Shown: positions 53,388-62,829 of the stretch, one piece after another | Position numbering within the stretch: position 1 is the stretch's first letter | How the letters are laid out: every line of letters begins with the position of its first letter | DNA from: JBBRMW01 sp965246845 | GTDB lineage: Bacteria > Chloroflexota > Anaerolineae > Aggregatilineales > UBA2796 | Length of the DNA: 64,000 nucleotides | Direction of reading: 5' to 3' | Assembly (NCBI GenBank): GCA_965246845.1 | Contig: CBDFFR010000012.1 | Location: forward strand, 372,001 to 436,000 | Position numbers and translations under genes: made by a program | The notes under the pieces: generated by a model | Told to the model about the DNA's origin: nothing | The model's input: the letters and a program-made list of their open reading frames with translations, nothing else | Databases searched by the model: none

Positions 53388-54290
53388 ATGGCAACAATGG
53401 CACTCCTCGCCCGCAAACATCCCTCGAAGCCGCGCTACGCGCCGTACTGGTTCCTGCTGCCGAATATGCTCATATTCGGTATTTTCGTGTTGTTTCCGGC
53501 GCTATATAACTTCGGGTTGAGCCTGTACAGCGGCGCGTCGATGTCGAACGCGCAGTACGTCGGGCTGAAAAACTATGAAACGCTGTTCGTCAGGGAAGAT
53601 TTGTTCTGGCGCGCGGTGCAGAATACGCTCTCGTTCGTCTCCTCGGATGTGATCGCGACGGTGCTGCTTTCGCTGGCGATTGCGATGCTGCTCAACCGCA
53701 AGCTGAAACTGCGCGCGTTCTTCCGCAGCGCGTTCTTCTATCCGGTGCTGCTCTCGCCCGTCGTCGTCGCGCTGATCTGGAAGTGGGTTTTGCAGGGGCA
53801 ATTCGGTGTGCTGAACACCACGATTGCGGCCTTTGGGATGGCGAAAGTGCCGTTCCTGCTCAATTCCGGGTGGGCGATGTTCTGGGCGGTGGCGATCACG
53901 ATCTGGTCATCGGTCGGGTTCTATGCGCTGATTTTACTCGCCGGGTTGCAGGCGATCCCGCCTGTGCTATACGAAGCCAGCGCCATCGACGGCGCGAACT
54001 CGCGTGAGCAGTTCTTCAACATCACGCTGCCGATGCTCGCGCCGACGCTGCTGGTCGTCGTCATATTGAGCCTGATCCGCGCCTTCCAGTCGTTCGACCT
54101 GATCTATGTCCTGACGAACGGCGGACCGGGAACCGCGACCCTGATGCTTGTACAATATATCTATCGCACCGCGTTCGAGTTCCGGCAGTTCGGCCTGGCC
54201 GCCGCTGCCTCGTTCCTGCTTGCGGTCGTCCTGCTCATCCTGACGGGCGCACAGTTGTATCTTGGCCGGCGTCTGAACGACGCGACCTAA
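53388..54290 (+). CDS. Sugar ABC transporter permease (MalF/UgpA type)
   Basis: A 300-residue inner-membrane permease with six predicted helices. The cytoplasmic EAA loop is YEASAIDGANSREQFFNITLPML, where the ATPase would dock. The N-terminus PYWFLLPNMLIFGIFVLFPALYNF is the usual first helix of this class. Sixteen bases separate it from the second permease gene. Confidence 0.92.
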   Translation: MATMALLARKHPSKPRYAPYWFLLPNMLIFGIFVLFPALYNFGLSLYSGASMSNAQYVGLKNYETLFVREDLFWRAVQNTLSFVSSDVIATVLLSLAIAMLLNRKLKLRAFFRSAFFYPVLLSPVVVALIWKWVLQGQFGVLNTTIAAFGMAKVPFLLNSGWAMFWAVAITIWSSVGFYALILLAGLQAIPPVLYEASAIDGANSREQFFNITLPMLAPTLLVVVILSLIRAFQSFDLIYVLTNGGPGTATLMLVQYIYRTAFEFRQFGLAAAASFLLAVVLLILTGAQLYLGRRLNDAT

Positions 54291-54305
54291 CCGGAGAATG
54301 TTGTC

Positions 54306-55208
54306 GTGACCTCTAACCAAGCCGTCATTCGCCCACAGGCACGCGGGGGCATCCTCTCCTTCCTGCTCACGCGGCAAGGCCGCGAATGGCCGACCGCAGG
54401 CGACGTGTTGACCTATGCCAGTCTTGTCATCGGGACGTTCATCATGTTCGGTCCGGTGGTGTGGATGGCGCTTTCGGCCTTCAAGCCACAGGGTGAACTC
54501 TACAAGCTGCCGCCCGCGCTCTTCCCGGAACAGGTCACGCTGACGAACTTCACCGAAGCGCTGCAACAGTTTCCGTTCCTGACCTATCTCGGCAATTCGA
54601 TCCTCGTCACGGTCCTTTCGACCATCCTGACACTGATCATCAATTCGATGGCGGCCTTCGCCCTGAGCAAATATCGCTTCCGGGGACGCAATGCGCTGTT
54701 CATGATTATCCTGAGTACGCTGGTCGTGCCGCTCTCCGTGATCATGATCCCGGTATTTCTGGTAGTCGCGAACCTCGGCCTGACAAACAACCTGCTTGGG
54801 CTGATCATCCCGCCCGCCGCGACCCCGACGGGCGTGTTCCTGCTGCGCCAGTACATGCTCACGATTCCCGATGAACTGATCGAAGCGGCGCGCATCGACG
54901 GCGCGAACGAATGGCGAATCTACTGGCAGGTTGTGCTGCCGCTGGCGCGCCCCGCGCTGGCCGTTCTCGCGATTTTCTCCGTGATGTGGCGCTGGAACGA
55001 TCTGCTCTGGCCGCTGATCGTGACGACCCGCTCTGAGCTATTCACCCTGCAAATCGGCCTCGCCAGCTTTCAGGGCGCGAACGCGACGCAGTGGCATTAC
55101 ATCCTCGCGATGACCGTCCTGAGCCTCGTCCCGATGACGCTGGTGTTCGTCTTCCTGCAAAAGTACCTCGTCAAGGGCATCGCGACGACGGGCTTGAATG
55201 GTAGCTGA
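54306..55208 (+). CDS. Sugar ABC transporter permease (MalG/UgpE type)
   Basis: A 300-residue partner permease. The EAA loop reads EAARIDGANEWRIYWQVVLPLARPA, and the C-terminus ends with the short basic tail LVKGIATTGLNGS. The codon at 54306 is a GTG-type or later ATG choice within the same N-terminus (..TSNQAVIRPQ). No ATP-binding gene follows; a shared MalK/MsiK-like ATPase elsewhere in the genome is expected. The stop lies within the start of the following O-antigen ligase gene (11-base overlap). Confidence 0.92.
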   Translation: MTSNQAVIRPQARGGILSFLLTRQGREWPTAGDVLTYASLVIGTFIMFGPVVWMALSAFKPQGELYKLPPALFPEQVTLTNFTEALQQFPFLTYLGNSILVTVLSTILTLIINSMAAFALSKYRFRGRNALFMIILSTLVVPLSVIMIPVFLVVANLGLTNNLLGLIIPPAATPTGVFLLRQYMLTIPDELIEAARIDGANEWRIYWQVVLPLARPALAVLAIFSVMWRWNDLLWPLIVTTRSELFTLQIGLASFQGANATQWHYILAMTVLSLVPMTLVFVFLQKYLVKGIATTGLNGS

Positions 55209-56673
55209 CGCACGCAAACTCCCATTCGCGGCGCGTGATGCGCTGTGGGCGGGTGCGGCGGCGCTGCTCGGCCTCGCGACGGTATTGCCGCCGCTGTTAA
55301 TTGCGGGAGCGATCATTGGGGCAGTCGGGGTTGCACAGCCGATTGTATTTTATTTTCTGATGCTGGTTGGTGGGCCGCTCAAGACGTTGATCGAGACAGA
55401 AGCGCATTTCTCGCTCGATGTCGGGCAAATCGCATTCGCGCTGACCGTCGTGGGCTACCTCGCGCATCGCGTCGCCGCGCGCAAGCCGCTCTTTCCGTTC
55501 AATTTGTGGAACGGCGTCACGTTTGCGCTCGTAGTGATGATTCTCGGTGCGGCGGGGTCGCTCTTCGTCGCGGAGTCGCCCGCGCAGACCGTCTCCGAAC
55601 TGCTGAAATGGTCGGGAGTGCTGGTTATTGCCATCGTCACGGCGGCGCTCGCCGAGCAGTATGGCCGCTGGACGCTCCTCGCGGGGATATTGCTCGCGGG
55701 CTGCGTGCAGGCAGTAATCGGATTGTACGAATTCGCGGGCGGATCCGGCGCGCCGAACCTGTGGATACTCGATAACCGCTTCTTCCGGGCATTCGGTACG
55801 TTCGGGCAGCCCAACCCGTTCGGCGCGATGATGGAAATTATATTTGTACTGGCGCTAGGATTGCTCGTCGGCGCGGGCGCGGCATTGGTTCAGGCAATTC
55901 AGGCGCGGGTACTCGTAGGGGCGGACACGCAGGTCCGCCCGAATTTGCGCATTGGGCAGGCCGCGTTGTTTGCAATCATTCTGTTGGGGATTTGCGGGCT
56001 GCTGGGTGCGGGCTTGATCGCGAGCTGGAGTCGCGGCGCATGGCTGGGCGCAGCGGCGGGTGGTGCAGTGCTGATCATCTTCGCGCCGCGCCGCCGCTGG
56101 CTCGGTGTTTCGCTGGTAACGGGTGCGGCAGTGATCCTCTTCGGGGGCGCGGCGCTCGGAATTTTACCGAACTCGCTCACCGCACGCTTGAGTGACTTCA
56201 CGCAGGACCTGACCGGGATCGACGATGTACGCGGCGAGACGATCACCAGCGAAAGCTATGCGGTGCTGGAACGCCTCGCGCACTGGCAGGCGGCTGTCGC
56301 GATGGCAAGCGATCATCCCTGGCTGGGTCTCGGCTTCGGCAATTACGAGGTCGCGTATCCGCACTACGCGCTGATGAACTGGAAAATTCCGCTCGGCCAC
56401 GCGCATAATTATTACCTGAATGCGCTCGCGGAGACGGGTATCCTCGGTTTCGTCACGTATGTTGGCGGGTGGCTCGCTATCGCGTTCCTGACGGTACGCA
56501 GGCTGCGTGGCACGACCGGATTGGCGCGTGGGCTGCTCATCGGGCTGCTCGGCGTGTGGGCGGCCATCGCGGTACACAGCATCTTCGACAAACTTTATGT
56601 GAATAATCTCTTCTTGCAAGTCGGTGCAATGTTTGGTTTAATGCTCACGCTTCGCCAGAAGAGGACTTCATGA
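55198..56673 (+). CDS. O-antigen ligase / Wzy-like membrane protein with an in-frame repeat
   Basis: A 491-residue polytopic membrane protein of the Wzy_C (O-antigen ligase-like) family, with about ten helices. The family core lies late: HPWLGLGFGNYEVAYPHYALM, then GHAHNYYLNALAETGILGF. Between helices, at residues about 241-249, the sequence VGADTQVRP is encoded by a type A palindrome (55919-55940) lying in frame. The reading frame is intact on both sides. Role: polymerisation or transfer of lipid-linked glycan outside the membrane. It overlaps the upstream permease gene and the downstream GtrA gene (ATGA), so it may be co-transcribed with the transporter genes. Confidence 0.85.
   Translation: MVADARKLPFAARDALWAGAAALLGLATVLPPLLIAGAIIGAVGVAQPIVFYFLMLVGGPLKTLIETEAHFSLDVGQIAFALTVVGYLAHRVAARKPLFPFNLWNGVTFALVVMILGAAGSLFVAESPAQTVSELLKWSGVLVIAIVTAALAEQYGRWTLLAGILLAGCVQAVIGLYEFAGGSGAPNLWILDNRFFRAFGTFGQPNPFGAMMEIIFVLALGLLVGAGAALVQAIQARVLVGADTQVRPNLRIGQAALFAIILLGICGLLGAGLIASWSRGAWLGAAAGGAVLIIFAPRRRWLGVSLVTGAAVILFGGAALGILPNSLTARLSDFTQDLTGIDDVRGETITSESYAVLERLAHWQAAVAMASDHPWLGLGFGNYEVAYPHYALMNWKIPLGHAHNYYLNALAETGILGFVTYVGGWLAIAFLTVRRLRGTTGLARGLLIGLLGVWAAIAVHSIFDKLYVNNLFLQVGAMFGLMLTLRQKRTS
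55919..55940. repeat. Type A palindromic repeat inside a coding sequence
   Basis: A perfect copy GGGCGGAC-ACGCAG-GTCCGCCC, with GTAG before and GAATTTGCG after. It lies in frame within the O-antigen ligase-like gene and adds a hydrophilic loop. It is the only copy seen within the interior of a gene. Confidence 0.9.
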
Positions 56674-57254
56674 CCCAATCCAATGTAACGGTTCGCAACG
56701 ACGATATAGCGTTTACCCCGAATGGCTTTATCGGGCGCATCGCGCTTCGCTTTGGTGGCAAAAATCCGAAGGAAATGGAGCGCTTTCTCAAGTTCGTCGT
56801 TGTCGGCGGGATGGGCGCGGTCATCGACCTCGGCATCACGAATATTCTGCTCGCGACGGTATTCAAGGTCACTCGCGAGAATGCCACGCCCGCGCTCTTC
56901 GCCGCCGCGATTGGCTTCACCTGCGCGGTGACGAGCAACTTCATCTGGAATCGCTACTGGACCTACCCGGAGTCGCGGAACGGCAACCTCGTCAAGCAAC
57001 TTGTGCAGTTCTTCCTTGTGAATCTGGTTGGCCTCGTCATTCGCGGGATCATCGTCACGCTGTTCACCATTCCATTCGGGGATTTCATCCAATATGAAGG
57101 CGGGATTTTCTTCCCTTCGATTGTGCAAACATGGGCGAATGATGGCACATCCAGCAAACTCGGCGCGAACCTCTCTGTGCTGCTCGCGCTCGTAATTGTG
57201 ATGATGTGGAATTTCTTCGTGAACCGTAAATGGACGTACAAGGACGTGAAATAA
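56670..57254 (+). CDS. GtrA-family membrane protein
   Basis: A 194-residue protein with four membrane helices. The GtrA signature is ERFLKFVVVGGMGAVIDLGITN at the first helix and TSNFIWNRYWTY in the middle, with WNFFVNRKWTYKDV at the C-terminus. GtrA proteins are thought to flip polyprenyl-linked sugars for surface glycan modification. It overlaps the preceding gene by 4 bases and is 7 bases from the glycosyltransferase gene. Confidence 0.9.
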   Translation: MTQSNVTVRNDDIAFTPNGFIGRIALRFGGKNPKEMERFLKFVVVGGMGAVIDLGITNILLATVFKVTRENATPALFAAAIGFTCAVTSNFIWNRYWTYPESRNGNLVKQLVQFFLVNLVGLVIRGIIVTLFTIPFGDFIQYEGGIFFPSIVQTWANDGTSSKLGANLSVLLALVIVMMWNFFVNRKWTYKDVK

Positions 57255-57261
57255 GCGCGCG

Positions 57262-58398
57262 GTGGTGCGTATTGGTATCGACTACACCCCGGCGATAGAG
57301 CAGGGCGGCGGCATCGGTCGTTACGTCCGCGAACTGGTTGCGGCGCTTACGGCGCGCGATGCGGAAACCGATTATCGTTTGTTCGTCTCCGGTACAACGC
57401 GCGCGAAACTACCCGCACCGCCGGGTCCTAATTTCACATGGAGGCCGACACGCCTCACGCCGAAGTGGACGGCGCGGCTCTGGCATCGCGCGCAGTTGCC
57501 GCTCCCGGTCGAAGCGTTTACCGGGCGCGTGCGGCTATTCCACGCGACCGATTTCACCCTGCCGCCGACGCTGCCCGGCACGCGGACGCTGCTCACCGTT
57601 CACGATCTGTCGTTCGTCCGCGCGCCGGAAACCGCAAGCCCGTCGCTGCGTGCGTACCTGAATGCCGTCGTACCGCGTTCTGTGCGCCGCGCCGATCACA
57701 TCCTCGCCGATTCGCAGGCGACAAAAGATGACCTGATCGCGTTGTATGGCACATCACCGCAGAAGGTAACGGTCCTCCTGAGCGGGGTCAATCCACGCTT
57801 CGCGCCCGTGACGGATACGGATGCGCTGCGAGCAGTCCGGCAGAAATACAAAATCGGGGATGCGCCCTACATTCTGTGCGTGGGGACCGTGCAACCGCGC
57901 AAAAATTACGAGCGGATCATCCGTGCGCTGGCCGCGCTGCCATCACAATATCGAGACGTGAAGCTGGTCATCTGTGGTGGCAAAGGATGGTTGATGGACT
58001 CAATCGATCAGACCGTCGCGGCATTGGGATTGGGCGAGCGCGTGATCTTCCCCGGCTTCGCGGATGACGTGGACCTGCCCGCGCTTTATAGTGGGGCGGC
58101 TCTGTTCGCGTTCCCCAGCCTCTACGAGGGGTTCGGGCTGCCAATCCTTGAGTCGTTCCGGTGCGGTACGCCCGTCCTCACCTCTGCCAATTCTTCACTC
58201 AGCGAAGTTGCCGGCGAGGCGGCGATAATGGTCGATCCGTATTCGGTCGACGCGATCTGCGACGGGTTGCTGCGCCTGCTGGATGATATGGAACTGCGGG
58301 AGCTGCTGGTCGTGGCGGGGAAGCAGCGCGCGGAAGCATTCACATGGGACGTCGCCGCGCAGAACCTTCTCGCAATCTATGCCAAATTTACCGGATGA
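57262..58398 (+). CDS. Glycosyltransferase family 4 (mannosyl/rhamnosyl-type)
   Basis: A 378-residue GT-B retaining transferase. The N-terminus is VRIGIDYTPAIEQGGGIGRYVRELV; the mid-linker has ADHILADSQATKDDL; the donor domain has LCVGTVQPRKNYERIIRAL and ALFAFPSLYEGFGLPILESFRCGTPVLT. It begins with GTG (57262, or GTG 57265). It ends the run O-antigen ligase, GtrA, GT4, which together suggest synthesis of an exported polysaccharide. Confidence 0.9.
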   Translation: MVRIGIDYTPAIEQGGGIGRYVRELVAALTARDAETDYRLFVSGTTRAKLPAPPGPNFTWRPTRLTPKWTARLWHRAQLPLPVEAFTGRVRLFHATDFTLPPTLPGTRTLLTVHDLSFVRAPETASPSLRAYLNAVVPRSVRRADHILADSQATKDDLIALYGTSPQKVTVLLSGVNPRFAPVTDTDALRAVRQKYKIGDAPYILCVGTVQPRKNYERIIRALAALPSQYRDVKLVICGGKGWLMDSIDQTVAALGLGERVIFPGFADDVDLPALYSGAALFAFPSLYEGFGLPILESFRCGTPVLTSANSSLSEVAGEAAIMVDPYSVDAICDGLLRLLDDMELRELLVVAGKQRAEAFTWDVAAQNLLAIYAKFTG

Positions 58399-58411
58399 TT
58401 TGCCACTAACG

Positions 58412-58786
58412 TTACTTTTTGTCCTTGTTTTTATCATCGCCGCTTTCGAGGCTGTCCCAGATACCGCGCAGGGTGCTGGTTCCGCGACGCGGTGGTTGAA
58501 AATCGCTCAGGGTGCGCGTGCTTTTTTTGCGTAAATTGGTACGGTAGTGGTCGTTGTTTTTGATCAACCAGTGCAAGGCAATTAGCTCGTCGAGCGTCTT
58601 GTCGATTTCCGCGCGCACCATGCCTTCGGCTTCCAATGCGCTGCACAACCGCGAATAGGTGCAATCGCCGTCGCGCATCACCATACGCATCACGCGATAT
58701 TGCGCGCGCGGCAAATTTTCAAGGTCCAGTATGCTCAGACCCGTCTCGCCGGGGCGGTTTGGCTGGTTGTCGTTCGGCCCGGACAT
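58412..58786 (-). CDS. Small winged-helix-like protein
   Basis: A 124-residue soluble protein. The segment LPRAQYRVMRMVMRDGDCTYSRLCSALEAEGMVRAEIDKTLDELIALHWL has the helix-helix-helix-wing pattern of a winged helix, similar to small regulators. The C-terminus is basic and disordered and ends with a run of Lys and Asp. ATG 58786 was chosen because GGAGAAG precedes it by 7 bases, and a TATACT box lies further upstream. It is next to the signalling cluster but on the other strand. Target unknown. Confidence 0.65.
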   Translation of the reverse strand: MSGPNDNQPNRPGETGLSILDLENLPRAQYRVMRMVMRDGDCTYSRLCSALEAEGMVRAEIDKTLDELIALHWLIKNNDHYRTNLRKKSTRTLSDFQPPRRGTSTLRGIWDSLESGDDKNKDKK

Positions 58787-58939
58787 CGCATCTTCTCCCG
58801 CGCTCACATCGGTCGAAACAGTATAGCGCAAAAAGCCCGCGCGAATGGAATTGTGAAACCTTTGAGTCACCCAATGCTTCAATTAATATCAAGATTTCGC
58901 GAGCGATGATACAATCCGCGCATTCAGGAAAATCCATCG

Positions 58940-60061
58940 ATGACCGACGCCAAACGGCAGCACATCAACCACGATTTACGAACCCCACTGAATCACCTCA
59001 TCGGCTATAGCGAACTGCTTGCCGAAGAAGCCGCCGACAGGAGCCTCCCGACTGCGCTGGAACCGCTCAACCAGATTCGGCGGATCGGCAAGCAGCTCAT
59101 CGCGCGCCTCACCGAAGTCTTTGCGGACCGCAATGTGCCGCCCCACATACCCCTCTCCGATGCGCAGGAGGGATTGATAACGCAGGTCGTCGAAGTGACT
59201 TCGCTCACCGCGCAATTATATCGTTTGCTCCCGGATGACCTCGCACCTGATCTGCAAAAGCTGGATAAAGCCGTCGCGAATTTCAGCGACCTCGTGAAAC
59301 GCTTTTCACTCCCGCCTTCGGAAGACGATGTGCCGATGGTGGGGCTACCTGTCTTCCCGGAGATCGACCCGGAGCCGCTGCATGGGACCCTGCTCGTCGT
59401 AGATGACATCGCAGATAATCGAGTCGTCCTCGGCCAGCTTCTGGAACGGCAGGGGCATACCATCCAGACAGCGGAAAACGGCCAGCAGGCGCTTGATATG
59501 GTGCTGCTCATGCCGCCCGATATGGTGCTGCTCGACCTGATGATGCCTGTACTGGACGGCTATGAGACGCTGCGGCGGCTCAAAAGCGAACGCAGCACTC
59601 GCCATATTCCCGTGCTGATCGTCTCCGCGCTCGATGAGATGAACGGCGTGGTGCGCTGCATCGAGGCGGGCGCGGATGATTACCTGATGAAGCCGTTCGA
59701 CCCGGTGCTGCTGCGGGCGCGCGTCAACGCGGCGCTGGAACGCAAGCAAATGCGCGCGGCAGAAGTGGAGTATCTACAACAGGTCGCGCTCCTCACGCAC
59801 GCCGCGCGCACCCTCGAATCGGATACGTTCGAGCCGGAACTGCTGGCTCCCGTCGCCGCCCGTGAGGATGCGCTTGGCAACCTCGCGCGCGTCTTTACCC
59901 GCATGGCGCACGAGGTCTACACTCGTGAACTGCGCCTGCGCGATCAAGCCGCCGTGCTGCGCGTCGCGGTCAACGAAGATCAGGCGCAGGCGCAGATCGC
60001 CTCAATTACTTCTACTGACTTCTTCCGGCGTTTGAAGAACAACACGCGACGACTCGGTTAG
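58940..60061 (+). CDS. HisKA-receiver protein without an ATPase domain
   Basis: A 373-residue soluble protein. The N-terminus is a HisKA-type dimerisation/phosphotransfer domain with His11 in INHDLRTPLNHLIGYSELL. Next comes a linker, then a receiver domain (about 147-265) with the acidic pair VVDDIADN, phospho-Asp199 in VLLDLMMPV, and Lys in YLMKPF. The C-terminal 100 residues are helical and unassigned. There is no HATPase_c domain, so it cannot phosphorylate itself; the neighbouring hybrid kinase could supply phosphate. TACAAT at 58910-58915 is a likely -10. Confidence 0.82.
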   Translation: MTDAKRQHINHDLRTPLNHLIGYSELLAEEAADRSLPTALEPLNQIRRIGKQLIARLTEVFADRNVPPHIPLSDAQEGLITQVVEVTSLTAQLYRLLPDDLAPDLQKLDKAVANFSDLVKRFSLPPSEDDVPMVGLPVFPEIDPEPLHGTLLVVDDIADNRVVLGQLLERQGHTIQTAENGQQALDMVLLMPPDMVLLDLMMPVLDGYETLRRLKSERSTRHIPVLIVSALDEMNGVVRCIEAGADDYLMKPFDPVLLRARVNAALERKQMRAAEVEYLQQVALLTHAARTLESDTFEPELLAPVAAREDALGNLARVFTRMAHEVYTRELRLRDQAAVLRVAVNEDQAQAQIASITSTDFFRRLKNNTRRLG

Positions 60062-60093
60062 CGCATTAAACGTTTAATTCCAAAGGCGCATCA

Positions 60094-62802
60094 ATGAACA
60101 ACGTTTTGAACCCCGCCGTCCGCCTGATGAACCGCTTGCGCTATCCGCAAAAATTTCTGCTCGTAGGGCTGCTGCTGATCGTTCCGCTGCTGGTTGTGAT
60201 GAATCAATATCTCGCGACGACTGGCACGACGATTGCCTTCTCCGCGAAGGAGCGGGTCGGGCTGGAATACAGCGCCCCGGTCATGCGCTATTTGGAACTC
60301 TTGCAGCAGCATCGCGGCGCATCTGTCTCTGTTGCGAGCGGCGACACGACATGGCAGTCCGATGTTGTGCGCTTGCAGCAGAGCATTGAAGCGGCGAGCG
60401 GGGATGTCGATGCGGTTGATACGCGGCTTGGCGACACACTCAAAGTATCGCAACAGTGGTCTACTCTGAAAGCCGCGTGGCAGACCCTGAGAGCGCGGCT
60501 CGGTGGGCTGTCGGGACAGGTCAGTTTCGATACGCAGACAGCTTACATTCAAGAAACGCTCAACTTCGTTGTCGCGATTGGCAACAATTCCAACCTGATT
60601 TTGGACCCGGACATCGACAGCTACTATTACATGGACCTCGCCGTGAACAAGCTGCCAATTCTCTCGGAAACGGTCGCGCAGATACGCGGCTTTGGTTCGC
60701 TTGTACAGGCAAGCGGTGTGGCTTCGGCACAGGATCGGACCGTCCTCGGCTTCTACGCCAACGGTGCGCAATCGGCGCTCGACGCGAGCCTGCGCAGCTT
60801 CAAGTATTCGCACGATTTCAATCCGGCGCTTGTGGCGCGGATGGCGGCCAATGTGCCGCCCTTCCAGCAGCGCATCAATGACTTGCTGGATGAAGTCGAA
60901 CGCAGCGCAAGCAGCAACAGCGCGGACCCGCTCGCAGACGGCTACTGGACGCGCGCCAGCGCAGCAGTCGCTCAGGTTTTCACTACGTACACACAAGTTG
61001 CGCCGGAACTGGATCGATTGATCCAGGAGCGAATCGACGGCTTCACGGCTCGTCGCAGGTTGACTCTGCTCATCGCATCGCTCGCGTTTGTCCTCGCGGT
61101 CTATTTGCTGCTCGGCTTCTGGCGGGCGGTACGCGATACGATCACGCGCTTGCAGGATTACACCAACCACCTCGTCGAGGGCCAAATCGCCGATCAGATG
61201 GTCCTCGAAAACCGGGACGAGCTGGCCGATATTGCGGTCGCGTTCAATAACATCGCGCACGAACTGCTTTCCGCGCGCGATCAGGCACTGGACGCGAACA
61301 AGGCGAAAAGCGCATTCCTCGCCAACATGAGCCACGAATTGCGCACGCCGCTCAACGCGATCATTGGCTACGCGGAACTCATCGAGGAAGAGGCAACGGA
61401 TAACGGCGACGACGGCTACCTCAACGACCTGAAAAAGATACAAACGCAAGGCCGCCACCTGCTCGCGCTGATCAATGATATTCTGGACCTCTCGAAAGTC
61501 GAAGCTGGGCGCATGGATGTCTACATCGAAATGGTGGACATCCCGAAAATGGTCCACGACATCCAGACGGCGGTGATGCCGCTCACGCAGAAGAACAGCA
61601 ACACGCTTGAAATCGATTGCCCGCCCGATGTCGGCCAGATGCGAACCGACCTGACCAAAACCCGCCAGATTTTGCTCAATCTACTCAGCAATTCGAGCAA
61701 GTTCACGCAGGCGGGCAAAGTCGCGTTGACGGTTCGCCGTGAGCTGAAAGACGGCGCGGACTGGCTCTCGTTCCGCGTCTCGGATAGTGGGATCGGGATG
61801 ACGCCGGAACAGCTCGGCAGGCTCTTTCAGGAATTCGCGCAGGCCGACACCTCCACCACGCGCAAATACGGCGGGACCGGACTCGGACTCGCGATTTCGC
61901 GCCGTTTCGCGCAGATGATGGGCGGCGATATTACGGTCGAAAGTACCTACGGCTCTGGCTCGTCGTTTACGCTGGCGCTGCCCGCCGCGACCAGCCGCAT
62001 CGATGGCGCTGCGCCCGGCCAGTCGCCCGCAGGGATACAGAACGCAAGTACGATCCTCGTCATCGATGACGACCCGACCGCGCGCGAAGTCCTGACGCGC
62101 TTCCTCGTGCGGGAAGGCTATCGCGTCGAGCAGGCGACGGATGGCACGAGTGGGCTGGAGAAGGCACGCACACTGCACCCGGACGTGATCACGCTCGATG
62201 TGATGATGCCTGGAATCGACGGCTGGACGGTCCTCTCGCAGTTGAAAGCGGACCCGACACTGGCGGATATTCCGGTGATCATGACCAGTATGATCAGCGA
62301 GAAGAACCTCGGCTACACGCTCGGCGCGGCGGAATATCTGGTCAAACCTGTGGACCGCGACCGCCTGATCAGCATCCTCGCGCGCTACAAATCCAAAACG
62401 CCATTCCACGCGCTCATCGTGGAAGACGACTCCGACCTGCGCGAGATGGTCCGGCGCGTCCTGACCAAAGAAGGGATCACCGTCACCGAAGCGGAAAACG
62501 GCAGAATCGGCCTGCGCCGGGTCGCGGAAAAGAAGCCGGATATGATCTTCCTCGACCTGACGATGCCTGTCATGAATGGCTTCGACTTCCTGACCGAACT
62601 GCGCAAGGGAAAGACGGGCGCGACAATTCCGGTCGTGGTGATGACTGCGATGGACCTTTCGCCGGAGCTGCACAATCAGTTGAATGGTCAGGTACAATCT
62701 ATACTGCTCAAGGGCGCATATCCGGGCGAGGCGCTCCTCGCAGAACTGCACAAGATGGTCGCGGCGCATACCCGCCAACCCGTCCTGCCACCACAGCGCT
62801 AA
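60094..62802 (+). CDS. Membrane hybrid histidine kinase with two receiver domains
   Basis: A 902-residue sensor. Transmembrane helix 1 is at about 21-37; a large extracellular helical domain follows (LLQQHRGASVSVASGD, NIT-like), then helix 2 near 322-343 and a HAMP linker. HisKA has His414 in MSHELRTPLNAIIGYAELIE; HATPase_c has LLNLLSNSSKFTQ, SDSGIGM and GGTGLGLAISR. Two receiver domains follow: the first from about 652 (VIDDDPTAREVL, Asp in TLDVMMPG), the second from about 771 (IVEDDSDLREMV, Asp in FLDLTMPV). It lies 32 bases after the HisKA-receiver gene and 27 bases before the CheY-like gene, so a phosphorelay module is likely. Confidence 0.9.
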   Translation: MNNVLNPAVRLMNRLRYPQKFLLVGLLLIVPLLVVMNQYLATTGTTIAFSAKERVGLEYSAPVMRYLELLQQHRGASVSVASGDTTWQSDVVRLQQSIEAASGDVDAVDTRLGDTLKVSQQWSTLKAAWQTLRARLGGLSGQVSFDTQTAYIQETLNFVVAIGNNSNLILDPDIDSYYYMDLAVNKLPILSETVAQIRGFGSLVQASGVASAQDRTVLGFYANGAQSALDASLRSFKYSHDFNPALVARMAANVPPFQQRINDLLDEVERSASSNSADPLADGYWTRASAAVAQVFTTYTQVAPELDRLIQERIDGFTARRRLTLLIASLAFVLAVYLLLGFWRAVRDTITRLQDYTNHLVEGQIADQMVLENRDELADIAVAFNNIAHELLSARDQALDANKAKSAFLANMSHELRTPLNAIIGYAELIEEEATDNGDDGYLNDLKKIQTQGRHLLALINDILDLSKVEAGRMDVYIEMVDIPKMVHDIQTAVMPLTQKNSNTLEIDCPPDVGQMRTDLTKTRQILLNLLSNSSKFTQAGKVALTVRRELKDGADWLSFRVSDSGIGMTPEQLGRLFQEFAQADTSTTRKYGGTGLGLAISRRFAQMMGGDITVESTYGSGSSFTLALPAATSRIDGAAPGQSPAGIQNASTILVIDDDPTAREVLTRFLVREGYRVEQATDGTSGLEKARTLHPDVITLDVMMPGIDGWTVLSQLKADPTLADIPVIMTSMISEKNLGYTLGAAEYLVKPVDRDRLISILARYKSKTPFHALIVEDDSDLREMVRRVLTKEGITVTEAENGRIGLRRVAEKKPDMIFLDLTMPVMNGFDFLTELRKGKTGATIPVVVMTAMDLSPELHNQLNGQVQSILLKGAYPGEALLAELHKMVAAHTRQPVLPPQR

Positions 62803-62829
62803 ATCGTTTCAAAAAGTTCTGGAGACGTT

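Noticed and set aside
60091..61557. A 488-codon open frame on the minus strand opposite the hybrid kinase
   Set aside because: It mirrors the codon positions of a kinase with clear domains; the product is Arg/Val-rich low-specificity sequence typical of antisense frames in GC-rich DNA.
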